64,000 bases of DNA, taken from contig NC_050735.1 in the NCBI RefSeq assembly GCF_014529535.1, forward strand, positions 11,171,739 to 11,235,738, written 5' to 3'. This document shows positions 1 through 9,228 of the stretch, in pieces. The translations under genes were made by a program, and so were the position numbers. Below the pieces are notes generated by a model, which was given only the letters and a program-made list of their open reading frames with translations, made no database searches and had not been told where the DNA came from. The DNA comes from Bradysia coprophila. Its lineage: Eukaryota; Arthropoda; Insecta; Diptera; Sciaridae. The first letter of the stretch is position 1, and each line of letters starts with the position of its first letter.

Positions 1-1627
1 AGGCAACATTTATACAGCGTGACCTCAACAATTTGGGTTTCGTTCATTTAAATATGCTCAAGTACATGTTGCAGGAAATTGAAAAATATCCCCAACTCAT
101 TATCGAGTGTAAGCCGACCAGCTTTCTGACATTCATAGCTGCACTGTCGTCTGCGAATTACAAGCCCCACAATTGGGACAAAATCCAACAGTTGATCATG
201 CGCAGCAATTTCATCACGGAGGAGAAACGACTGAATTTACCTTGGACTAAGGTGGCTTTAGAGCTTTTGTCGCTTGGAATTGAATGTCCGACGATTTGGG
301 ATAAAGTTTTTAGTAACGAATTTCTCGCAGAACATCTGACCCAAAGAAGAAGGGAACGTCTATCACGGATTTTAGAACTGTACCAGTGTCTTGCGATCAC
401 CGACTACAACGTTGACGGGAGAATAGATGAGAAATTTTTAACTGAAGCCAAAATGTTGCAACAGTCAATCCAGTTTCCAATGCAACGATATATTGGTAAT
501 TTTTTCGTTATTTCAATTATGTCATGCCATAGGTGGTGTCATGCCATGTTAACTCTAGGTTCACGTTTAAACTTGCCCCGTATGACAAAAAGAATAATTT
601 GTGTCCACTATGCCATTTACTCGTGAGTCTTAGTCACATAATCTATGCTTAGTCAGTTTGAGCACATGAGCTCACGTTCTCATAACGTACTTTTGTCTAA
701 TCCAGGCCCTGACTGATGATAATGGGCGATACGCCTTTTGAATTTTTCTTCAGATTTCTTCTTTAAAATGAGCATTTGTTCTACGAGTCCCACCTCTAGC
801 AGCCAGTTCGGCTCTGATTTAATCCAAAGAAACGATTAAATTTTAGGATTGTAATATTTACACATTGACCCAATCTGCTATTGTCATAGAAATTTCATTC
901 CGAGATTTAGGAAAATAATGGATATTCTGTCGTGTTAAGCCAAAAACCCGTATTTGTGTCTTTGCTTTTAAGGAGCTTTCTTAATTCCACTTTTGGAATG
1001 GAATCCATTAGACACATACCTTTCCAAACCTCTCCATACAGAAAATGCGATTCGATTTTATGGCTTAACACGGCCGATACATTGATTTCATGTTGTGGAT
1101 GCATTTCTTAGCATTTCTGATCTTTATAGTGTCAGTTACAATCCAATCCTATTTTGTTTATAGAAATGGCGTTCGGCGGGCCATCATTTGTTTGTACAAG
1201 GGTCAGAACGAAACGTAGCCACGTAATCCACCATGTCGTTGCTTTCGATAAGAAGACTATGGAACCGACACAAATTGACGGTGGTTTGAATAACGATATC
1301 TATTATGAAGATATTGCAACTGATGACAGCAAACAGTAGTAAGTTTTTGGAAGTTTTTTTTTTACGCTGGCGCGACAACTAATCTTTCGTTTCTGTTCTT
1401 TTTGCAGCATTGCTGTGTTAGCATTTCCGGACAGATGTTTCTGCATCAATATACCGATTATGAAAGCAACGTATGAATTGAAGCTCCGGACGTATGAGAA
1501 AATGGGCATCCCCGCCGTTCCGATTAATCTAGCAATGTGGAAGGAGATGCCTGACAAGGAGAAAATTCCATACATTCAGAGGGAAGTGAAGTTCAAGGTG
1601 ACGCAATTGCAAAATGTCCTTCAGTAG
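1..1627 (+). CDS. FASTK family RAP-domain protein, 3' part
   Basis: This is the C-terminal part of a FAST-kinase-domain (FASTKD) protein, a family of mitochondrial RNA-binding proteins that act in mitochondrial mRNA processing and stability. Three exons join in phase: up to 495, 1164-1338 and 1408-1627. All junctions are GT/AG, and the split codons restore GAA and TAC. The frame is open to base 1, so the gene begins outside the window. The first exon has the helical FAST_1/FAST_2-like pattern (motifs such as FVHLNMLKYMLQEI and LPWTKVALELLSLGIECP). The last exon reads like a RAP domain (LAFPDRCFCINIP, then a YELKLRTYEKMGIPAVPI run), which ends these proteins. The 668-bp first intron is long for this region. 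Which paralogue (FASTKD1-5 or FASTK) it is cannot be decided from the C-terminus alone. Confidence 0.75.
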
Positions 1628-1650
1628 AGTGTGTATAGTTTGTTAGCGAT

Positions 1651-1656
1651 AATAAA
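1651..1656 (+). terminator. poly(A) signal of the FASTK-like gene
   Basis: AATAAA lies 24 bases after the stop codon, the only canonical signal before the convergent mRpS6 gene. Confidence 0.55.
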
Positions 1657-1854
1657 GGAAGTTATTAGACCAAAGTCAATGTACTATTTCTGTTTCCACC
1701 ACATCCATCACAGACACTTCTATGCCAATGACTTTTACTTCCTTCGCACTCAATCTATAACACATAACAGCGCACTCAAATCTAAATCGAAAATTGATTT
1801 TTATTCAATTCTATAAACTAAACATGGTGACTAAGGTTGCACAAAAGGCGACCC

Positions 1855-2369
1855 TCACTTCTGAAACGGATAATAGTCCAGTCCAGACTTTTGGTCATAT
1901 TTGGGTTTCTCTTTCCTCTTCGCAACTTTTATCATTTCAATAACTTCTTTCCGGTAAGCGGGCGGTAGCATCTCTTCGTCGAGTGTGCATTCGATCGGTG
2001 CAGGTTGTTCAACTTTGAAAATATTTGTACGAACAATGTCAATATCTCGTTTGTATTCCTCCTGAAAATCCTCCAGCAAATGTGTCGCACAATCGAAATG
2101 CATCAGAAAGTAAGTGCCCGTGCGATGCGGAACTCCGTGTTGGCTCATTTTGTGTGGCAGTGGTCTTGTGCCGAGATTTTCCAGCTTTCGGATGATGCCG
2201 CCTTTGTTGAGTATGGTTTCGGCTGTACGTTTCAGAGTGGACACCAAATCGGGCTGTATCGATGGAAGTAGTGTGGTGTCATTGCTACATGTTTCAGTGA
2301 TTGTTGAATGTGAATACAACTCACCCTAGCCATCTGTCGCAATATTAGTGATAGTTCGTAGGTCGGCAT
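1855..2369 (-). CDS. mRpS6: Mitochondrial ribosomal protein S6 (bS6m)
   Basis: This is a protein of the small mitochondrial ribosomal subunit. Two exons, 2369-2325 and 2253-1855, join in phase 0 across a 71-bp intron (AGG|GTGAGT donor, CAG acceptor) to give 147 residues. The start is set at the ATG of MPTYELSLILRQMAR, which matches the usual N-terminus of bS6; the in-frame upstream extension is not needed. After the junction come PDLVSTLKRTAETILNKGG, LENLGTRPLPHKM and GTYFLMHFD, which follow the bS6 ferredoxin-like fold, and then a charged, lysine-rich mitochondrial tail. It is convergent with the FASTK-like gene, 227 bp away. The length agrees with metazoan MRPS6. Confidence 0.93.
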
Positions 2370-2703
2370 TGTGTTTGGATTTTTATTGTAAATAAAATGT
2401 GACGAAAATTCCAAGCACACACCGCTCTCCTGTGTACTTATGTCATTCAATCTTTTTCCCATGAAACTCTGGTGATCCCAACAACGATGGAACATATGGT
2501 TAGCAATTGCAGACAGAGACATGACTTTTGTTAACTCGGAGGTTTTTATATAATTTCTGATGAACTTTTACAACTTGCTTCACGATGGAGAACTCTGAAG
2601 CCAGGTTGCTTTAAGGAGAATTAAATATGTTTAGAAACTAAGAAGAAATGTAATAGAGTTTTCCCATATTTTAGTACATTCTTCCATAAAATTACTGCTG
2701 TCA

Positions 2704-2795
2704 CTGCGTTTATTTTCATGTGAACCAACTTCATGTGGTGACATTTGTTCTGTAATGACAAATGTGAAGTTGGTTCACATGAAAATAAGCCGCAG
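2704..2795. repeat. Short foldback (about 30-bp arms)
   Basis: The arms at 2704-2733 and 2764-2794 are near-perfect inverted copies (ATGTGAACCAACTTCA against TGAAGTTGGTTCACAT). It looks like a small MITE-like palindrome in the gap downstream of the mRpS6 promoter. No clear target duplication was seen. Confidence 0.6.
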
Positions 2796-2893
2796 AGAAG
2801 GATGAAAAAAATGTGGCGCCTCTACAGGCCAACCCACTTGTCCCAACACAAGGCTCTATAAAGACATAAAATCCTTTTAGTGCAATTGATAAG

Positions 2894-3050
2894 CAATGAA
2901 AGTGTAAAACAGGTATGGTCTATTGTCCGCCCGGAGGACATAAAAATTTGATTTTCGTACTTAAACGCACTCATTTCCATATTATTTTGACATAAAATGT
3001 GAGTGCGTTTAAGACGAATTCGCCGATCGACCATACCTAGACTTTCATTG
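2894..3050. repeat. Foldback element, 157 bp
   Basis: The ends are inverted copies (CAATGAAAGT...AGGTATGGTC against GACCATACCT...ACTTTCATTG). An inner pair of arms carries CTTAAACGCACTCA and its complement around a short AT-rich centre. This is the form of a non-autonomous foldback or MITE. Small reading frames through it are shadows of the inverted repeat. Confidence 0.6.
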
Positions 3051-4494
3051 TTGAAAAGGACCAAAAAAAGGTCGAACATTTACAAATCGGGTAGAGACAA
3101 ACCAGTGATTAGATACTGTTTGGGATGTAAAAAAATGAGGTTTTGGAAGAGTAGCCTAAAAAATACCTCCATTCAGCCCTTCGAAGTTCAAATGCAGAGG
3201 CTTCTTGTATGATTTATTGTGAAGCGACGAATGAGCGTACAACATTGAGTATGTACTCAAATGAAAGCTAAGAGATCAAAGATTTTTGTCTACAAAAACA
3301 TTCCAGAATTTTCCAACTTTTTTTAAAAATGACGTTTTAAATTTGAGGTTAAAGTTAAATATTTTTTGAAATTTGTTCACAACATGTTTTCTTCTTCACT
3401 TTTATCGTTTAGCACCCAATTACCAAACTTTTTAGAAACAAAAAGTATTTGGATGTGCAGCAATTGTGGCACCTATCGTAAATTTTCATTAAAAATTTGT
3501 ACCATTTTTGTATGGCAATATTTTTTCGTAAATTTTTATTTTTTTTATTTAGGTGTAGTTGTTTAGGATAGTTGTTGGATAGGTGTGGATAGGCTCAGAG
3601 TGACTCTAAAACGAAAGAAACCAATGTTTTTAAATTTTTTAAAACTTTCGGATCTCGAATACGGCTAAAATATTCCACCCTCGGCGAACTTTGTCGAACA
3701 CTACAACCAGCAAAATCGACTCAGAATAGAACAAACTGACAAATTAAAATGAAAAATCATATATTTGAATGTGTGTGTGACAGCTCCGTGTACTCGGGAC
3801 TCTTAACGTCAAAAGTAAAGGGACTCATAATGTCAAAAGTAAAGGGACTCATAATGTCAAAAGTAAAGGGACTCATAATGTCAAAAGCAAAGCAAAGTTG
3901 ACGTTTTCATGTTAGTGGTGTGTGTGATATAATTTTTCAAAGAATTTCGGAATTTCCTCTAGGTAGTCTACTTCTATGGACACCATCACATACTTCACAT
4001 GATAAGTCATATTTTTTTTTTAATTGAATATGGAGTGTTTGGTATCGTTTGAAAGCTTAAAGTTTGCGCTTTCCGCCGCAGTACTCCACTCGGAAGAGTC
4101 ATCGATGTCATAGAAATGGAATCTTGGCAATGGACCGTTCAAAATGGAAGGCCTACATCTAGCAGTTGATATACAATATGGCTCAATGTGAAGAATAAGA
4201 ATATTTCGATCGATGACTTGAAATTCAGGGCAACAATGCCATATCAGCTTCATTGAACTTTCGTGTTGAAATACTTGTGATTGTGCTCGTGACAAGGACG
4301 TAGAGTGGATAAAAATTAAATGACGTGCAATGATCTGTTTCATGTTTTTTTTTTATTAATTTTAAGTTAACTGACTACAAGTGTACAGTTTGATAACAAA
4401 TTCTTGATTTTTGAAAAGAATCAATACATTAGGAACATGATAGCAGGTAGTAATTTGAGCTTGCGATTTATCGTTGTGAGTCTTTACATCGAAA
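3051..4494. other. Intergenic, no supported gene
   Basis: AT-rich sequence with the 24-bp tandem repeat and, near 4060-4175, a possible 3' end of an RTE-type LINE. The + strand reads GGAAGGCCTACATCTAGCAG followed by TTGATA, close to the 3' terminus of the LINE fragment at 45.8 kb read on its own strand. No exon with good coding character was seen. Confidence 0.45.
3797..3892. repeat. 24-bp tandem repeat, 4 copies
   Basis: Four head-to-tail copies of a 24-base unit beginning GGACTCATAATGTC and ending AAAGTAAAG. The first and last copies carry a few substitutions. Confidence 0.85.
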
Positions 4495-4806
4495 TTATTC
4501 ACTTTTATTTCCAATCAAGCAGTGGCATTTATATTGATCATCCTGCGTCTGAGGATCATCAGCGGAGAAAGTCAACTTCTCACACTTCTTGAAATAATAG
4601 CAACCGGCAATAAAATTACATAAAGTCATACACCTCTCGATGCAATGTTTCTTTCCAGTATATATTGTGCCATGAGGAAGGCACGACCATGATACACTTG
4701 CATTACCGCTGGCCAGTTGAGTGAATTCTGGATTTGTCGATTCAGCTGGTAATCCTGCAGCCAATGTTGTCGCAAATAGAATGAGAACAATCTTTGATGA
4801 ACACAT
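4495..4806 (-). CDS. Small secreted cysteine-rich peptide
   Basis: A 103-residue single-exon ORF. It starts with a clear signal peptide (MCSSKIVLILFATTLAAG, cleavage probably near residue 18). The mature part has eight cysteines: one in SWSC, then spaced CxxxC, CxxxC and single cysteines, ending in a CxC (CHC) near the C-terminus. A CxxxC followed later by CxC resembles the cystine-stabilised alpha-beta (defensin/toxin-like) pattern, but the spacing is not a standard family I recognise. A TATA box lies upstream on the same strand. Possible roles are an antimicrobial peptide or a salivary or larval secreted protein; these are inference. The gene stands alone, with repeats on both sides. Confidence 0.6.
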   Translation of the reverse strand: MCSSKIVLILFATTLAAGLPAESTNPEFTQLASGNASVSWSCLPHGTIYTGKKHCIERCMTLCNFIAGCYYFKKCEKLTFSADDPQTQDDQYKCHCLIGNKSE

Positions 4807-4885
4807 CTTTTGAAACTCTTAACTTTATTTCACGCTTCCAGTGAGAAAGTCAAAATCTTACTGTGCTGTTGAATGGATATACAGA

Positions 4886-4896
4886 CTATTTTATAC
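4886..4896 (-). promoter_or_regulatory. TATA box of the cysteine-rich peptide gene
   Basis: On the - strand GTATAAAATAG lies about 80 bases upstream of the ATG at 4806. A start site about 30 bases downstream would give a short 5' UTR of about 50 bases, typical of highly expressed secreted-peptide genes. Confidence 0.5.
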
Positions 4897-5030
4897 GCGT
4901 TGATAGGTACGAACTTTTCTTAGAATAAACACTGAATGTTGCTCAGTGTAATAAGTAGCGAGTCACATAGATGTAACATAAATAGGTAATAGAAACATTG
5001 CGATTTTCACTTTTCAACACATACTTTTAC

Positions 5031-5097
5031 GTGCTTCTGGTCGGTAAATGCAACTTTTTGAGTACATTTTTCGCATTTACCGACCAGAACCTCGGAC
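5031..5097. repeat. Short hairpin element
   Basis: TTCTGGTCGGTAAATGC and its exact complement flank a roughly 20-base loop; outer bases ACGT repeat on both sides. It is probably a tiny foldback remnant. Confidence 0.55.
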
Positions 5098-6325
5098 GTA
5101 ATGTAGTATTACTTTACTAGGGAGGAAATGTGGCCTTTCCCTAACAAGGGAAAACCCTTTATCTCACTCGTAACGTAAAATAACATACTACACACGGGAA
5201 ATAATTTGATATCTCTTATCCAGATGAGTAAAAGGATCCGATGGTTTCGGCCTATTACAGCAGTCTACTAATAATTTTCTTTTTTATGTCGAATTGTAAG
5301 TATTAGTTAAAGTCGTAATCTCGATTTTTCATGTTTCGGAAAAGTTTTGAGACTGATTTTGCCAAAAAATATTGCTGATTTTTACATGCTGAAATTTATA
5401 AGAATTCTTCAAAGTTTGTTCTAATCTTCACTTAGAGTTTGCGTAACATCTGGTGTTGTTACGAACACTCCGTAATATGTAAGGTTCGTCGCCGAGAAAC
5501 ACGTTTGTGATTCTCTACAACATCACGTAAACACGACTACAACATAAACAAGTTGGGTCAGGTCTGGTCAATACTATTATTGGATTTTAATGATTTTTTT
5601 TTCTTTTTAAAAATTAAAACAGTGAAATTAATAGACCATGCAATGCACTTGGTTATAAAATACACTAAATCAAGTTCTGAAAAATAATAGTTATTTTCAT
5701 CATAGGAGAGAAACCACGAAATTACAGTATACGTCGACTTCGTCTCGACGAAACATACATACTTATGCAAAATAATTCTCGTGGGATACGAATTCACACA
5801 CATTCTGTGATTGAGTGTGTTCTTTCCATATGATGAACACAATTTTATAGGCTTTATGATACGAAAAACAGAAAAAACAAAAAGAGCAAAAGAAAGTGAG
5901 AGAGTTAGCTCCGCCTTCGTATACATCAATTCAAAACAGGTCGCATGCGAGTAAAACATAATCTATATCCCTAGACCTGTTTACAAGGTCTGCTCAGAGA
6001 GAACTAAAAAACTATGGTTTCCGATAACTTTCGGCGCGTGATTTCGTCTGTTTTCGTATCATGAATCTTGTAAAATAATAATAATAATACCCAGTTGAAA
6101 TATTATTAATATTACGCAGTTAAATTTTTCCACCTCACTGTCACTACCTAAAAGAGCATATCTACGTATTGTTGAAAACATTGCTCAAAACATTGGATAT
6201 TAAATTTTTTCAGGATGCCCCAGTTAAACAAAATGTCTTGCAAAATGTTTAAAGTTTCCAATTACAGCAAGCGTTAATTCACTTGTTTAACTCGGTAGTT
6301 TCGGTGAAATTTACAAGAACATAGT
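5098..6325. other. Intergenic, nothing supported
   Basis: AT-rich. A 133-codon - strand frame at 5558-5959 has low-complexity lysine and phenylalanine runs and no family resemblance, so it was not called. Confidence 0.5.
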
Positions 6326-6553
6326 CAAGGCTGTAAGCTTTGGGGAGGTCACGCAGATACAGATACGAGGGTGACACACCACACTTGATGATAACATGGC
6401 GTATTTCATACAAAAATTCACCTACTGTGATGATTGTCATCGCCGTGATGATGTGGTGAAATTTTTCTGTATGTAAAATCTTCAGACGTGGTGTGTTCCC
6501 GCGTATCTAACAAAATGACGGTCTGCGTGACCTCCTCAAAGTATACAGCCTTG
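6326..6553. mobile_element. Foldback MITE, 228 bp
   Basis: Almost the whole element is palindromic: the left end CAAGGCTGTAAGCTTTG and then GGAGGTCACGCAGA reappear inverted at the right end. The arms continue through GGTGTGTT-like and AAATTTTT segments to a short centre near 6430. It is a non-autonomous hairpin-type DNA element of unknown superfamily. No target duplication was certain. Confidence 0.7.
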
Positions 6554-6751
6554 GCAATTAGTTCGGCTAACTGTAGATAAACATAGTGACATAAGCGAAA
6601 CATTTCGCAACAGAATCACCAAAAAGAGCCTGCTTTGAGGTGAACTTGTGGTGAATTTATTGTTTACCGATACACAAGTATATGTGTTCGCATCATAGGA
6701 AGTTCACCAGAAAGTTGGGTCCTGTAATTTCCGTGATCCGCTGAGGATCAT

Positions 6752-6773
6752 GCCCGCACGTTAGTAAGCGGGC
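6752..6773 (+). other. Stem-loop module (copy 1 of 2)
   Basis: A 6-bp stem GCCCGC/GCGGGC encloses the loop ACGTTAGTAA and is followed by GTGACGCAAGTCC. A second copy at 61775-61796 keeps the loop and tail but has a different, still perfectly paired stem. The function is unknown. Confidence 0.55.
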
Positions 6774-7107
6774 GTGACGCAAGTCCACTACAAAAATAGT
6801 TATTTGTGTATCTGTGGACGATTGTTTTTAATCAATTTCGCGAGTTGTAGCCCGAACGAAGTGAGACACATGAAAATGTTTTTGCACGAGTTTGAATGTG
6901 TGCGAGAGTGTATATCTGAGTGTGAAAGTTTGTGGAACGAGTGGAGCCGAAGGTGGAACGAGTGGAATAATTCACACGAGGCATACGGGCATAAAATCCT
7001 TTATAAAGCGTCGTATTGAGAGGTTCATGTCTTTTTGTCGTTTCGCAAATCGTAGCTATGTAAGAATAGAATAGGTAGGATGGAATCAATCCTGCACCTA
7101 ATAGCCC

Positions 7108-7225
7108 GGTGTTGAGGAATTTCGCGCCGCGTCATTTACAATAACCCACAAAGTGACATTTTCCGTATACAGAATGTGTCATTTCGTCAATTATTGTAAA
7201 TGACGCAGCGCGAAATTCCCAGCAG
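7108..7225. mobile_element. Foldback MITE with 8-bp target duplication
   Basis: A 118-bp element whose arms (GGAATTTCGCG, then GCGTCATTTACAATAA) are inverted at the right end. It is flanked by direct copies of AATAGCCC at 7100-7107 and 7226-7233. An 8-bp duplication is what hAT-superfamily elements make, so a hAT-type MITE is the best guess. Confidence 0.65.
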
Positions 7226-7233
7226 AATAGCCC

Positions 7234-7976
7234 ATCTGGGCCGGTTGTGCATCCTCAATCAGATCAAACTATTTTTGACTTGAAACTTAATGTACTGCTA
7301 GTCATGATTGTGATAGCATTTCGACCTTTTTATGGTAACTAAATGTTCACACCACGTGATCAAACCACTGGACCTTGACACCGAAGCCAAATTTAAAATT
7401 GTAAGTTTTGTATCGGCAGTATTTGTCAATCATTTCAGGTTAATTCTAAATATTTTAGCCATCACCTGACCTCTAATTTGACTACTATCACTGCGACTAT
7501 GTAGAACTTTCTAATCGGGACAGAGTAAAGTTAACCAGGTAGGAGCACCGATTTGACTAGTGTTTTCAATTTTTGTCAGTGTTCATTTGAGTTCATTTTC
7601 ATACAGTGAATTAGGTCCCTTATTTGACGTTTCGAAAATGAATCGCTACTGCTTGGTTTATTTTACTCTGCCGCGTAATAATTAATTGAAAAATAATTTT
7701 TTGCAATTTTGTCCCTAAAGTGATCAAAAATCACGCTCAAATGTCTAGCCATCCAAGTGGTTCAAGTCAAAGTTCTGAAACCTCGGTCCAAGTAAACCAG
7801 AAATTCCATCAAACGGACTCTTCAAAACATGGATAACATGCTTGATGGCGTTTGTTATGATGTGTCAAATGGCACGTATTTACCATCAAAAATACCCCAG
7901 TGCAAGTGTGACAATCTGTACGAGAAACGGATTCTTTAAGTTGTGTGCCTTCTGTCTGTAAAAATTAGTTATCAAA
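7234..7976. other. Intergenic upstream of Syntaxin-18
   Basis: No ORF or repeat of note. The Syx18 promoter must lie here but no TATA box is evident, as usual for housekeeping genes. Confidence 0.4.
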
Positions 7977-9228
7977 ATGGATATTACTCAACTTTTCAAA
8001 GCGAGCATTAAAACGATTCGTCTGCGAAACAAATCAGTTCCACCACTCGACAAAAATCGCATTTTGAAGAAGACTACGAAAACCGATTTCACCATCAAAA
8101 CCCTGGACATTTGCCATCAAATCACCCAGTTGAAGAATCTACTGATTGAAAACCGTTCGGCGTATATGCGATTTGGATGTCACCTGAAATCGTCCACCCA
8201 AATGACCGACGAGGAACGTGATATCATCGACAGCGAATCGGAGAAAATAATCGGAATCTGTACGCAATTTCTAAATGATTTGAAATTAGAGGTGAAACGG
8301 AAAGTCTGCAGCAAACAGGAAGCGGAACACATGCAAAACGTACTGGAGCTGCTATCGTCGTACCTGAAGGACATTTTCAACATTTACAACAAACAGAAGG
8401 CCTACCGAATGCAGTACGAACTGGAAACGTACAAATTGCTAAAATTGGAGTCCAATAAAAAATTGATTCCGGTCATACCGCCCAGAGAGCGTATACGATT
8501 GGACTATGATGAACCACCATCGGAGGATGACAACGGTATGGATGTGCGACACGACCGAAGCGAATCAGAACGCAGGCGACGAAATAAAATGGAACTGGAC
8601 GATGATATTGCCAACAGGCACGCATTAGAGCAGGAGGAAATTAGCGCGGAGGACATTCAAATGTTTGAATCGGAAAATGTTCAACTGTACAGAGAGTTGA
8701 AAGGGCTGTCCGATGAAGTAGAGCAAATTGAGAAAAATGTGGTGGACATAGCCAGATTACAGGAAATATTTACGGAAAAGGTAATGTGTGAACTGCCAAC
8801 GAATGTTTGACAAAACTTAACTTAACCTTAAGAGGCGAGTATTCTCGGGTGGTGCCTTTGTATCCTTTGTTAGATTGCTACATTTCACAGTCCCATTAAT
8901 TTCTTGACACTTACCTCTTCAGGTAATCTTTCTTCTCGTTCTGTCTTTCGCCTCGATTCTCATTAAATTTTCTCTCTTGCACAGAGCCCTTGCCAACTGT
9001 ATCTCACACACGATAATTTCAAACATTTCCGTTTCGCAGGTATCTGAGCAGAAAACCGACATTGAACGAATAGCCAATACGGTCGTCGGTGCCACCGAAA
9101 ATGTCAAGGACGCCAACGAACAAATAAAGCAGGCAATTCAACGGAACGCCGGCCTACGCGTCTGGGTACTATTCTTCTTGTTAGTCATGTCATTTAGTTT
9201 ATTATTCTTGAATTGGTACAATGATTAA
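7977..9228 (+). CDS. Syx18: Syntaxin-18 (Qa-SNARE)
   Basis: An ER-resident Qa-SNARE that works with Use1, Sec20 and Sec22 in Golgi-to-ER retrograde fusion. Exons 7977-8780 and 9040-9228 join in phase 0 (AAG|GTAATG donor, CGCAG acceptor) to give 330 residues. The N-terminus MDITQLFKASIKTIRLRNKS matches the conserved syntaxin-18 start (human begins MAVDITLLFRASVKTV). A helical N-terminal domain and an acidic/basic linker (about residues 170-215) precede the SNARE helix at about 230-300, with the zero-layer glutamine likely Q272 in VSEQKTDIERI. A tail-anchor membrane segment (VWVLFFLLVMSFSLLFL) fills about 309-326, followed by the short lumenal tail NWYND. The stop codon overlaps that of the convergent zinc-finger gene, so its 3' UTR must run antisense through that gene's last exons. 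Confidence 0.93.

Noticed and set aside
4020-4343. 107-codon - strand ORF
   Set aside because: It runs antisense to a stretch resembling the RTE LINE 3' end and has no family character, so it is probably a shadow of a repeat.
5558-5959. 133-codon - strand ORF
   Set aside because: Low-complexity AT-rich coding, no domain, no splice or promoter context.
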